Shown here piece after piece: positions 1 to 9,732 of a DNA stretch of 64,000 bases. The stretch spans positions 124,001 to 188,000 of the forward strand of contig VCMS01000001.1 of the NCBI GenBank assembly GCA_022539475.1, written 5' to 3'. The DNA is from Gracilaria domingensis. Its lineage: Eukaryota; Rhodophyta; Florideophyceae; Gracilariales; Gracilariaceae. A program made the position numbers and the translations under genes. How positions within the stretch are numbered: the stretch's first letter is position 1; the number at the start of each line of letters is the position of its first letter. The notes under the pieces were generated by a model that did not search any database, was not told where the DNA came from, and saw only the letters and a list, made by a program, of their open reading frames with translations.

Positions 1-2411
1 AACGTCCGGTCCTTGATAGCGGTTAAGTACTTCGAATGCGCATAAATCATCCCGTCCAAATCGTCTGCTTCTGACATTTCACGCTCTAGTACTGACCAGG
101 AGCCCTCGAGCACTTCAACAGTGCAGTAGTGTTGCAAGTTGTGTACCAAATGTGTCATCTTCATTCTGAGAAAGTGAAGCCGTTTCAGAACGGCACTCAG
201 TTCGGTTGGCAACTTCAAGTGATATCCTTTAACCATGGATGTCGCTCTCCTTCTCTCATCTAAATCTCGAAGGTTCATGTAGGCGTCAACCATCAGATGG
301 TCCAAGCGTTTAAGTTGCCACAGAAACCTAAATATTAGCCGGTATGCATCCATCACCTTGACGGAGAATATCGTATTCAAAGGGGCATCCTCGACTCGAT
401 AAGTCAGGGAGAAAATGTCCCAACCAACCTTGCTCTTGTTCTCTAGGGACAAGAGTTGCACATCGAGTCGTTCCAAGATTTCATTGTCTGTTTCATCGTT
501 AAAGCTCGACGACGATTGAAGAGCGTTGTCCACGATGCCCGTCAAATTGCTTCTGAGGATGTCCCCACTTCCATCCAATACGGGGGCTAGCCCATCCATT
601 AAAGCTTGAGTAAAATCCCCTTGAGACAAAAGCAAGTATCTCTTGATGGCCCCAAAGTGATAACTTAAATCGAATTTCTCGAAGAAGAGTTCCTTCAGAC
701 GGCCACTCGCTGAGTTTCTTGTCTTCTCGATTATTTCTCTAACTATATCTCTGTGAAATCTCGGATCCCCATCAATCATAGGATCGTTCCCACAAGTCAG
801 GGAATTAACCAAGGAAGCATGAGAGTAATCTACCCATTCTCCATCACCACAACATCGACGAAGAAATGCAATAGACTTACCAGTCAAGAGAGCTTTCTGG
901 GCTAATGCTGGTTCGATGCCTCCGGGAAGCATATGCTTTCTCAGTTTGAACAATCCCCACCAAATCCTGTGACTCGCAGTCGACGCTTCGTTGGGTCCAC
1001 CTGCAAGGCCATGTGCAATACCGCCTTCTTCCATTAACATAGCGGCCGTGTGCGGTGCTGGTTTCATTGTTGCTGCAACTCTCGGGTCTTTCATAATGAA
1101 GAACTCATCATCTGAGTCTTGAAGAACACCTTCCGAAAGCCATCTTATCAGCATCTTGTTTAGGGGAGCTGCAGTACTGGTTATTATGCGAGACATCATG
1201 TCGCTGATTTCCGCTCCGACGTAGTCACGTCTTCTTCTTTTGAGATGGGCAAGCACCTGGCCACCACACAAAGGCCTCGTTTCATCACAAAGTAGTGCAA
1301 GCCATCGCAGACGAGGCTTTTCCCGTGCCGCCCATACGAAAATTTGCCGGAGGTTATGTTCTTCGCTTACCTCATCTCCGAGATTAGATCTATCATGCTT
1401 CCCTCGTAGAGTTACTAAACTTCGATAGTAAATGTCCATCTCACGTACTATGGCCCGACACATGTTCTTGGTGACAAGCCCTTTTTGATTCCTCTCATCG
1501 TCTTCCACCCTTCTGCGAATTACGCGAAACAAGAAACCTACCTCTCCCACGCAATAAACGATATCATGCACTGGGCGAGATAAAGCTGTATTCGCAGTCA
1601 GCGCAACGGAAACAGCTTCATCATGATCATCCCCATTGAATTTCAAAATTGATCCGTTCTCGCCTTGGACAATAAGAAGGAGGTCTTTCGCCAGTTTCTT
1701 CTCTAGGGATTGGTTGTTCAGAGTAAATTTGTTTGTGGATGTTTGGGGAGTGATGGAGGAAATAAGACCTTCTTGGGGTGTACCTCCGGTGCTCTTTTCC
1801 AGACAAACTTTAGTCGATGACTTCCGAGTAGACTCCAGTTCTAAGGATTCGGATCGTTCTTCGTCACTTGAATGAGAGAGGGCTCCTAAGGGGTCAATCT
1901 CAATATCTGGTTTAGATTCGAAAGGATTCAATGAAACTCTTGGCGATGCAATGATATTGGTGCCCAGCTTTTCATTATCATAACTTGCACTTGGTTCGGC
2001 CTCGCCGACAATTTCAGTACTCGGTGGACTACTGTCTGTGTGCAGAACACTTGATTGAAGTGGCGCTGAAGAAGTGTGGTTTGGTCGTTCTGGGACGTCG
2101 GCAGCCGTACCGCGCAAATCGTTTAGAATGTAAAGAATAGGCCAAATGTCCTGAGGTTTCATTGCCCTTTCGAACTTCAAACCCGCAGTAAGCGTAGCCA
2201 ATCGCGACACCTCTGTATGCTTTCCATCCCTTACGAGCCGGAATAGCATTGACTTTGTCAGGGATTCCGCAGTTTGTAGGCTGGGAGACGTGGTGAGAGC
2301 AGATTCTAATAGACGAGACGCAACTTCGCGGGCAGATTCGCGCCTTTCCGGGAACACATGTAAATCAACAAGTTGGCGAAGCAAAGAACCAATCGTACCA
2401 GTGTCGTCCAT
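1..2411 (-). CDS. Gamma-tubulin complex component 3 (GCP3/Spc98-like), C-terminus cut by window edge
   Basis: The frame reads from an ATG at 2409-2411 to base 1 without a stop (803 complete codons). GCP3 nucleates microtubules as part of the gamma-tubulin complex. An acidic, Ser-rich linker lies at about residues 130-260. The GCP fold follows: a GRIP1-like part with WWGLFKLRKHMLPGG near residue 484, then YLLLSQGDFTQALMDG near 590, an FRFLWQLKRLDHLM segment near 690, and EVLEGSWSVLEREM near 765 leading to a DDLDGMIYAHSKYL stretch that matches the family's C-terminal helices. These last blocks resemble GCP3 more than GCP2 or GCP4, but GCP2 is not excluded. The last part of the C-terminal domain lies outside the window. 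No intron is needed in the visible part. Confidence 0.85.
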   Translation of the reverse strand, partial: MDDTGTIGSLLRQLVDLHVFPERRESAREVASRLLESALTTSPSLQTAESLTKSMLFRLVRDGKHTEVSRLATLTAGLKFERAMKPQDIWPILYILNDLRGTAADVPERPNHTSSAPLQSSVLHTDSSPPSTEIVGEAEPSASYDNEKLGTNIIASPRVSLNPFESKPDIEIDPLGALSHSSDEERSESLELESTRKSSTKVCLEKSTGGTPQEGLISSITPQTSTNKFTLNNQSLEKKLAKDLLLIVQGENGSILKFNGDDHDEAVSVALTANTALSRPVHDIVYCVGEVGFLFRVIRRRVEDDERNQKGLVTKNMCRAIVREMDIYYRSLVTLRGKHDRSNLGDEVSEEHNLRQIFVWAAREKPRLRWLALLCDETRPLCGGQVLAHLKRRRRDYVGAEISDMMSRIITSTAAPLNKMLIRWLSEGVLQDSDDEFFIMKDPRVAATMKPAPHTAAMLMEEGGIAHGLAGGPNEASTASHRIWWGLFKLRKHMLPGGIEPALAQKALLTGKSIAFLRRCCGDGEWVDYSHASLVNSLTCGNDPMIDGDPRFHRDIVREIIEKTRNSASGRLKELFFEKFDLSYHFGAIKRYLLLSQGDFTQALMDGLAPVLDGSGDILRSNLTGIVDNALQSSSSFNDETDNEILERLDVQLLSLENKSKVGWDIFSLTYRVEDAPLNTIFSVKVMDAYRLIFRFLWQLKRLDHLMVDAYMNLRDLDERRRATSMVKGYHLKLPTELSAVLKRLHFLRMKMTHLVHNLQHYCTVEVLEGSWSVLEREMSEADDLDGMIYAHSKYLTAIKDRT

Positions 2412-3353
2412 TTCGTTGTTCTTTTCCCCGACAGGTTGTTCTCTTTCAAACAAATGGGTCTGCAAAATGCTCCCTATATTCCTGAATATCGTACCTTACT
2501 TCAGAATCTGAGCTTCAGATCATGATGACGCCAGTTCTTTCTTCTACGCTCAATGGGATCGAAAATGTCAAGAAGAGGTATCTTCGGCATCTACTGAAGA
2601 ACAGGGGTCTTCTGTACAGGTGTTGTGGACGAAACAAAGGTAGAACGCAGAAGGGTAAACGAGTTACCAGTGGAAAGCGCGCGAAACATTTAAATCAGCC
2701 TTATTTAAACTTATCTCGATACCCGTATCTTAGCACTATCCTATTGTGAATCACGAATTGTGATGAACATCACTAGTGATTCACCACCATCTTGTCATTT
2801 CGCACTTCAAGATCAGCATGGTGCATGAAACTGCCGATCTCTACAGTGCGGGTGCTTCGTCGTCGGCATACGAACCGAATCTAAGAAAAGCGCATGCATG
2901 CCTTCCTTCCCAAATTCTGCTAGATACGCGGTCGAAAGAATGCGAACCTGAAGAAATCTAGTACGTTTTTTGGTGTCGTGGAGTTAAACCTGCAGACATG
3001 GATTTCCCGCAGTTCATGGCAATGCGCATAGCACGGAAACTGCATCCCCCTGCCCAGGTCAATTGGAGCTACGCTGTGCGAATTACTTTCATTATGTACC
3101 CTGGCGACTTATGTTGCACTTAGAAGAACATCTCGTAGTACACTGCACCAGTACACCTTTTATTATCGACATCATCGGACGGACATTTCTTGACTGAGGA
3201 ACTATGGGAACGACAACTCTGCCCAGCAAGATCCGCAAAGTGTTTCAGTAGCGATGGGATGAGAATGTACTCAACACATATGTGATACAAGATCTTCTTT
3301 CTTCTTCGTCTTTAGTATGGTCTGCAACTCCCCATTGCGAAGAAGCAGGAAAA
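2412..3353. other. Intergenic, upstream of GCP3
   Basis: No convincing gene is seen. Short open frames here lack family resemblance. The stretch holds the presumed GCP3 promoter and a nested hairpin at 2746-2784. Confidence 0.5.
2746..2784. repeat. Nested inverted repeat
   Basis: Outer arms GTGAATCAC (2746-2754) and GTGATTCAC (2776-2784) enclose inner arms GTGAT (2760-2764) and ATCAC (2769-2773). All arms pair perfectly. It lies about 340 bp upstream of the GCP3 ATG. A role is not known; it could be a dyad binding site or simple secondary structure. Confidence 0.55.
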
Positions 3354-3990
3354 CTACGCTAAGCTAAACGTAATTCGCCGGGATACGCTTGTAAGTGGGC
3401 ACCGGAAAAGAACGCGGTCTACGTTCTTTTTGACATGCGTACCACACTCACACTTCAATAGACGTTGGTCTAAGTAAGACGCCACCGGATGAAGTCCAGG
3501 TACGTGTCCCGTGCAGAATTGCGCTAACAAAACTTCCGATCTTCGCGTCTCACGTTGATCGGTGATAGTTTCCATACATTGTCCTGCAATTATTCTACTC
3601 TTCGATTTGAGCTTCAAGATAGCCCTCACATCTGCATAGTCCATCGCAATATCGGCTTGAAGACGTAGAGGTATATACAAACCGCTCTTGGCAAGAGTAT
3701 CGACTTTCTCGTTTTGATCTACACCACGGTGGCTTAGAGTCCACGATGGGTACACCGTGCAATGCGAACTCAGCTCATCCAGCTTTGCGGCAAGATTATG
3801 CTGAGTACTACACTGCTTTCGGAGATTTCCTTGTAATCCATCGACTACAGAAAGAGAGGCTACAAAGAACCGAACAATTCCAGTGACGCGGCCACGAAGT
3901 TCGTCGATAGAGGCTAGCAGTGCTCTTATTTCGGCTGTGTAGAAGCACACATTGATGCCGGCGGGTACTGCCCCACATTCGGGAGTTTCT
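3354..3990 (-). mobile_element. LINE (non-LTR) relic: RNase H end and zinc-knuckle tail
   Basis: The minus-strand frame ending at 3354 carries an RNase H-like fragment. An FYTAEIRALLASIDEL segment resembles the second strand/helix of LINE RNase H. HRGVDQNEKVDTLAKSG matches the H-G-x-N-x-x-A-D-x-L-A signature with V in place of the expected A. A tail with CECG and FRCPL spacing resembles the zf-RVT knuckle at LINE ORF2 ends. The reverse transcriptase domain is absent, so this is a 5'-truncated copy. The strand continues into an A/GAA-rich stretch at 3298-3320 that could be the 3' tail. A second, smaller relic of the same family lies at 5872-5991. Confidence 0.7.
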
Positions 3991-3999
3991 TTGTTTTGC

Positions 4000-5087
4000 C
4001 AGTAGATCGCGAAGGAATGGAGTCAACAACCCGTCGTTTTCATAGTGCTACAGAAGATTGTGATATGTGGAATCGTTCACACCTCATTGTCTACATCAGC
4101 CCTCCGAGCTAGGCAGACGGTTTTTCCTCTCATCGCTACTGTTCTTCTTCTTTCTTCTTTAATGCGGACATCATCCTCTAATTTCTAGGATGTAGTAAAA
4201 CTATCCTTACAGGAGGTTTCTCTCATCAAGAAGGCCAACAATCTATGTGGGTGTTGTCTAATCAAGTCGGGAAGAGTAAAGTTTTGACGCTCAGCTACTG
4301 GTGGAAGTGTTTCTCGACGTGTGGCATTTGTCAAGGGACAGCGCAAAACTACGTGGTCTGCATCTCGTTTGACGTTTGTGCCGCATGTGCACCGTTCAGT
4401 TCTACCATTAAGATATATCGCTACTGTTCTTTCTCTTCTTATTTACGAGTTCTGCGCACGTATCTTCTCGTCTTGCGTGTGGTTTACTAAAGACCCCCCA
4501 CAATATGTACCGTCTGAAAACATGTCCATGTCACATACTGAGCTGCACACTGTGTGAACTACACCTGTGTGAGCTACACAATGTGCCTCATGGTTGTACT
4601 TCGAACGAACGAACAAGACCTTTATTTAAGGGCAAATTGCATTAGAGTCTCTTGAGGTTCTCGATCTGCTTCAGCAGTTCGCTCACATGATTTCGCTCCT
4701 TCTTTCATTGATTCTCTGCACTTATACCTCCTCATTCAGGCTCTCCAGACCTCAGCAGAAGAGGTACACCACGACATGCCCCCCTTGCACTTACCATATT
4801 GGGCCGCCTGCGAGATGTTGGCAACATTATACTCGTCCAAGTTTCACTTCAAGAATAAGGGCACTTGCTTCACGTCTAGGCTGGAATGTCGAAGGTTTCA
4901 GCCCGTAGCGACGACAAGGCCCCTCTTTCACGCGTTCCCTTTCTTGAGTAAAGGTCATTGCTTCCTGAAGCATCCAGCCGCCTCGTCGTCGCTCATCTCT
5001 GCCGTATGGCCTTCTTGTGAAATACATACGATTTAATATACGTGAACGAATCTAACAACACTCTGGAGTCGAGTACCTCCTAAGTTC
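4000..5087. other. Gene-poor stretch between the LINE relic and the GT90 relic
   Basis: No gene is recognised. There is a CTT/GAA-rich tract at 4143-4163 similar to the one beside the LINE relic, and a run of short GTGTGA/TACAC repeats at 4550-4590. Small open frames here look random. Confidence 0.4.
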
Positions 5088-5880
5088 CTATCTGACAGTC
5101 ACATCTTGACTACCCTTCTCTTGTGATATCTTCTTTGTATTCAAAAGCTTGGAACACTCTATAAGAAGAACCTCAACATACATTTTGATTGCTTTTTGAG
5201 TTAGAAAGTTTGCAGCAAAGTCGTTAGCGTTTTGGACAATAGCCTGTGCTTCGGAGTCATGTTCTTGGGCCCATTTGATCTTTTCGGTTGTGTCCAGAAA
5301 GAAAAAATCTGTGGGTATGTAATGTGTAAACGGTTTCAGAAGCGGTTCCCAGAACTGGCTGCAAGGTGTCTCCTGCTTGATTATCGCCGTAGGACCAAAT
5401 ATTGCTTGTTAAGCCGATCAGCCCAGAAGCAGTTTCCCTCGGCATACAAAATATATTTAAACTGATGATGATCAGCTTCGTTGAGAATCTTCATCTGATG
5501 CATTTCACCACCCCATCGTCCGCTAACCCAAATATCGAATAAATCTGGGTTTTCGGCAGATAAGAAATGGAGACGGCTTCTTCCAGATTCTTTGGCGTGT
5601 TTGTCCGCTTCTTCTTTCGTTTTGTAAAACATGCTTGGGCGATTTCCACCGCGAAATACAGCCTTCGCTTGTTTCTCTGCCCATGGAGTTTTGTCATAGG
5701 ACTTGTATTTCTCTATTTTAGCATCCCAACTATTTAGTCCCCCCCGGACAGGATCACCTTCCCACATTGGAAACGGTACGTTGTCCGAAAAGTTACCGGA
5801 GACAATGGTGAATGTCGGACTGCTCTCTTGATATACAGAACCTCTATAGGTATGTTCGGCATTAACAGTCTGAACAAGTC
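5088..5880 (-). pseudogene. Truncated GT90 (CAP10-type) glycosyltransferase relic
   Basis: GT90 enzymes (POGLUT/Rumi, fungal CAP10) transfer glucose or xylose in the secretory pathway. The minus strand reads KTPWAEKQAKAVFRGG, then FDIWVSGRWGG, then HHQFKYILYAEGNCFWADRL. These correspond to the GT90 PW-x-x-K-x-x-A-x-x-RG block and the K-Y-x-x-x-x-x-G-x-x-x-x-x-R-L block. The next conserved block (FWEPLLKPFTHYIP, then KWAQEHDSEAQ) is in another frame after about 5395, so the copy carries a frameshift there or a sequencing error. The last in-frame stop is at 5088-5090. The N-terminal half of the family is missing, and the upstream end abuts a LINE relic. A hidden short intron is an alternative to the frameshift. 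Confidence 0.65.
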
Positions 5881-5991
5881 ATGAACAGCGACGACAAAGA
5901 ACCCAACAATTCCAGCAACACGGCCCCAAAGTTTGTCGATAGAGGCCACTGATGCAAGATCATATACACAATAAAAAGTTACGTTAATCAC
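5872..5991 (-). mobile_element. Small LINE RNase H relic, second copy
   Basis: The frame carries ASIDKLWGRVAGIVGFFVV, which aligns with ASIDELRGRVTGIVRFFVA in the relic at 3354-3990. Only about 40 codons remain before similarity stops and the GT90 relic begins. It suggests LINE activity at or near the point where the GT90 gene was truncated. Confidence 0.55.
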
Positions 5992-5993
5992 AT

Positions 5994-7622
5994 CTAATCT
6001 CGGCGTTCTGTTTCAAACTTGTCCGCTACTTGTTTCCTCAGGAAGATGTTTTGTCTTCGAAGCAGCATCTCTTGGGAACGTAGCAACTCTGCTTTCTCCT
6101 GGATCGTTCTAATGTCAGTCTTTAGAGCATCCATCATAGCCTTTTTTCTCATATTACTTCGTTGAGCACAGGCTCTGTTTCGTTCTTTTCGTAGTTCCGC
6201 CTTGAGACGCTTAATTTGAATATCAGCACTAGGTTTTTCTTCATTACTCCTAGCGAGTGACAAAGTATTCTTTTCAGCCGGTTGACCTTTGTCGTCGAGC
6301 AGCTCTCCTGTATGTCTGGAAGTTGGGTTGTCAGAAATGAGAGAATCTATATGAGTGATGTCATCCACCGATTGTACACCGAGCACATCTTCCTCAGATA
6401 AATTCATTGTTCTTCCAAATGCTTCAAGGTCCGCAGATGGCCCTAAAACAGCGTTTACCAGAGAGGGAGCTAGATTGGTCTCCGCGCCTTCGAAGCTTCC
6501 ATTCTCATCTCTCAGAGACGGCAACAAGTAGTTGAGTCCGAAAGGCTCAATGGTGCGGTCAACGGTATGTGAAACTGTGCCAGCATCGGTTAGAAATGAG
6601 TTGTGTAAGGCTGTTTCTGTACATAGGTTAACTCGGTTTCTGAGTTGTTTGGATCGTAGCCGTCTCGCAGCATCGGCAAATATATTCGAATGTCGGGGAG
6701 ATTCTCCTCCTATGTGCTTGGTGATTGCTAATCTCCTCAGTCCATCTACAAGCTCAGAGTCAAATTTAGGACGAGAAACAAACCGACTCCCAAGTATACC
6801 ACTTCTGAATTTAACACCACCTCCAAACAAACTCATAGATGTTCTGCCTTCGAAAACCCCTCCGCTATCCATTGTACATTTTCGGAACGCTTCGTAATCA
6901 AACGGATGTCTGGGTCTGACAACTGGCGCCGCACAGTAACATCCACCTGCAAACTGCAAGCAAGCTGGACACTTGCGATGCTCCTCTGTCACTTGCATTA
7001 CGAGCAAAGCAGGTATAATATCCTTCACAAACAAATACCCTTGTCGGCGAACGTTCTGAAACTTGTGTACGTCGACAGCAATTATAAATCTCACTTGTCG
7101 GGTGTTCGTTAGCATTCTTGAGTACTCAAGCCGGCATGCGTTGAACTGCTCGTAATGGGCAAAGAATACTGTGTAATTTTCCTCATCATGTTTAACAAAC
7201 CGGGATACGGTCATGCTCTCCACCATTCCATGTTCAATGCCCCATGCTGATCCCGGAAGGTAGACGTCCTTCGAAACAACGAACCCGTATGTCTTACCTT
7301 CAGAGCTATACGCAGGAAATGTAAAATGCCGGCTATGCCACTGGTCGGATAGAGAGTCTTGAGGATTGGTGTTGGGCTCCACATTAACTTCAAGCATTTC
7401 GTTTGCTACAGCAAACTGCGGAAGTTGCGGATGAGAAAGGTGCTGAAGTTCAATGGGATCATTCGCGAACAGAAACCTCGAGAACGCCGGATCTCGAAGG
7501 GCCCGAAGCAGCTCATGAAAGTATTGGATACCGCTGAGGGGTTCATTGCTCGAAGTTGTTACTAGCGACGCGAGAGTCTTAGCTTCTGAGTGGGTGGGAT
7601 AGAGAGGAAACTCGGAAGCCAT
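5994..7622 (-). CDS. bZIP-like transcription factor with a large N-terminal domain
   Basis: The gene encodes 542 aa from an ATG at 7620-7622. The C-terminus (about residues 470-540) has a basic region KERNRACAQRSNMRKKA, followed by an amphipathic coiled coil rich in Leu/Ile (DALKTDIRTIQEKAELL and onward). This is the layout of a bZIP DNA-binding and dimerisation segment, with N, A and R at the expected spacing. Residues 30-290 form a folded-looking region I do not recognise, with a Cys cluster (CPACLQFAGGCYC) near residue 220. Residues 370-460 look disordered and acidic. The function is presumably sequence-specific transcription control in the nucleus; targets cannot be inferred. The gene is uninterrupted. 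Confidence 0.7.
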   Translation of the reverse strand: MASEFPLYPTHSEAKTLASLVTTSSNEPLSGIQYFHELLRALRDPAFSRFLFANDPIELQHLSHPQLPQFAVANEMLEVNVEPNTNPQDSLSDQWHSRHFTFPAYSSEGKTYGFVVSKDVYLPGSAWGIEHGMVESMTVSRFVKHDEENYTVFFAHYEQFNACRLEYSRMLTNTRQVRFIIAVDVHKFQNVRRQGYLFVKDIIPALLVMQVTEEHRKCPACLQFAGGCYCAAPVVRPRHPFDYEAFRKCTMDSGGVFEGRTSMSLFGGGVKFRSGILGSRFVSRPKFDSELVDGLRRLAITKHIGGESPRHSNIFADAARRLRSKQLRNRVNLCTETALHNSFLTDAGTVSHTVDRTIEPFGLNYLLPSLRDENGSFEGAETNLAPSLVNAVLGPSADLEAFGRTMNLSEEDVLGVQSVDDITHIDSLISDNPTSRHTGELLDDKGQPAEKNTLSLARSNEEKPSADIQIKRLKAELRKERNRACAQRSNMRKKAMMDALKTDIRTIQEKAELLRSQEMLLRRQNIFLRKQVADKFETERRD

Positions 7623-9732
7623 AGTTGAATCTCAACCTCGGAGTTTTCGTCAGCGATTTCCAGTACATTCCTCGAAGTCGGATCAAGATATCGCCCGTGC
7701 GAATACTGCAACGACGGCCTTGGTAACAGGTTATCCTCACTGCTCGCTGGTGCCAAATGCATTCTGACCCATGGGTGCACCATTTTCAGATGCAAACGTG
7801 AGTGGACCACGGGTTTGCGCTGGTGACCACTTCAAGAAACTACCCTTGGGAAATCTGCATGCTAAGCCAGCAATGCGAATCAATTGGCGTTCTCTTTGTG
7901 GATTTGAAATCTCTGAAGGCTATGAGGCTACCTACAACTTTCGCCGAAACTGGGCCGAGTTTCGCCGAAGTCTTGTTCATACAGATTCTCTCTCTTTCTG
8001 TACCCCTGTAGATAGTACGGGGACAGTAGGGTTACTCTAATCGACAGATTCTCCGAATCTGACCGCCACAATTGCCAGTGTTATCTATCCGACTTCGTTG
8101 TATCTCTCTCATTTACGAACACCCCTGTCTAACTAGAACTAGCTGCGGAGCGTGTATGAAGGAACCGCTCTCTCACTTGAAAATGCGAACACATTTTGTC
8201 ATCTCTCTGTCGCTCCGTTTCAAGCCAAGTGCGGGAACATCTTTTGAAAGAAAAAAGTTCGCCTACTCGCAAAGCCTGTGTTTTTGTGGTGACCCCTATA
8301 AAACTGCCTCTAACACAACACAGCACACTTAAACTTCGATTGTAGAAGCCTTTAGTCAAGAATGCCGAAAAATGATTGTAGCAGATTGAAGTATAGAGGG
8401 TTTGTGTGTATCTTTTGTAGTGGACTTCGAAGTGATTTGTCCCACCGCCTATTGGGATTTCCACAGAGAACATATTCGAGACAACTCAGAAAACCACACC
8501 TGACTCAGAGGCCCTGGGCGAGCATCAAGGTCTTGGTGTTACATCTTCAAATGGGCGGAATGCGTGTTGGCTTTTTTTGGTGTGAGAGCGTGTCCTTCAG
8601 CAATGCTCTGAAGAGAGAGAACCTCCTCTGAGGCTCTACTGTAGTTTAGTAATAAGAAATTGCTGTCCACAATAAAGAAGAAGAAGCAACGCTCGGCTAC
8701 TTCCATTGGACCTAAGAAAAAAGGAGAGTAGCCTGGAGGTAAATACTTCTCTCTCCCTCTTCTATATATGGAATGGATTCTTTTGCGCACAGTTGCGCAC
8801 AGTTTGTGATTGTCGTTCAGGAAGGAAATGCTTGTCCATTCTCGAAGTGTATCCTTAACATGATGGTGATGACCTGGTGATGATAATCAACTTACAGTCA
8901 TATACGCGGAGATCAGAAGATGAGCCGATCAGAATTTTATGGCGACCCGGGAGGTCGTTAAACTGGTCCGAGCGATCGGTCAGCTCGCTGGTCGCCCTCA
9001 TGGACCTGGGCGGCACGTCGCTAAAATGCCCCCGTTTAGCTGCACGTAAGCAGTAGGTCACGAGCAGGTCATTGGAGTAAGATCCTACCGCCGTTTCCCT
9101 GACTTTTCCCTCTGAAGAGGGTTTTTCCAGGGTTTTCTCGGACGGACTACACTAGGGTTGGATTATTGTGAAAGGCTACGGACTGATTCTTGCACCTGGT
9201 TTCGCCGATGATATGAGGATCAAGTAGAAAGAACGTCGCTCATGGTTTCTTGAGTGGCCAATGTGGTACATGCGGAGCGCCTTGTCGTGGTGTACTCCTC
9301 TGCCGACGGTCTCTAGAGGATGAATGAAGAGAGTAGTGGGAGGAAGAAGGCGATAAGCGTCGGTAGCGAAACGCCCGCGGTCGGAAACACCTAAGATATC
9401 TAATATTTCTCATCGTAGTCCAGTAAGTGTAGTACGGCTACTTCGTTGTGGTCAGTGGTTGCGATGTGGAGGTATAATAGGTCGTTGGGTCTTGAGCAAA
9501 CCCACGCGTAGGAGCGGAATTAGCTCTACCGTTTCCATAAATGAGAGAGAGAGAGAGAGTTTTATGTGTTGTGTACAACGGAACGAAAACTGTCCACAAT
9601 GTACCGTTGGTACCTAGCATCTACAGTTTTACACTTTTATACAGATTTGTCGCGGGAGACGATGTAGTGTACAAGTTACATGTAGGGGTCGTGCATCTTT
9701 CAGGGGCTCACTATTTCTCAACCAACGCAGTG
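7623..9732. other. Intergenic stretch between the bZIP-like gene and the TOR 3' end
   Basis: No complete gene is recognised. It contains copy 1 of an old repeat (9195-9510), an AATAAAGAAGAAGAAG tract at about 8670 that may be a LINE tail, and a GA dinucleotide run at 9543-9560. The 7.6-8.0 kb part should contain the promoter of the bZIP-like gene. Confidence 0.4.
9195..9510 (-). repeat. Old dispersed repeat, copy 1 (coding-like)
   Basis: Read on the minus strand, this carries GFAQDPTTYYTSTSQPLTTT, then lower down TDAYRLL, ETVGRGVHHDKALRMYHIGH. Both blocks recur at 48044-48400 in the same order and spacing. Similarity holds at amino-acid level, which suggests a once-coding mobile or duplicated sequence. 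The family is not recognised. Confidence 0.6.
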
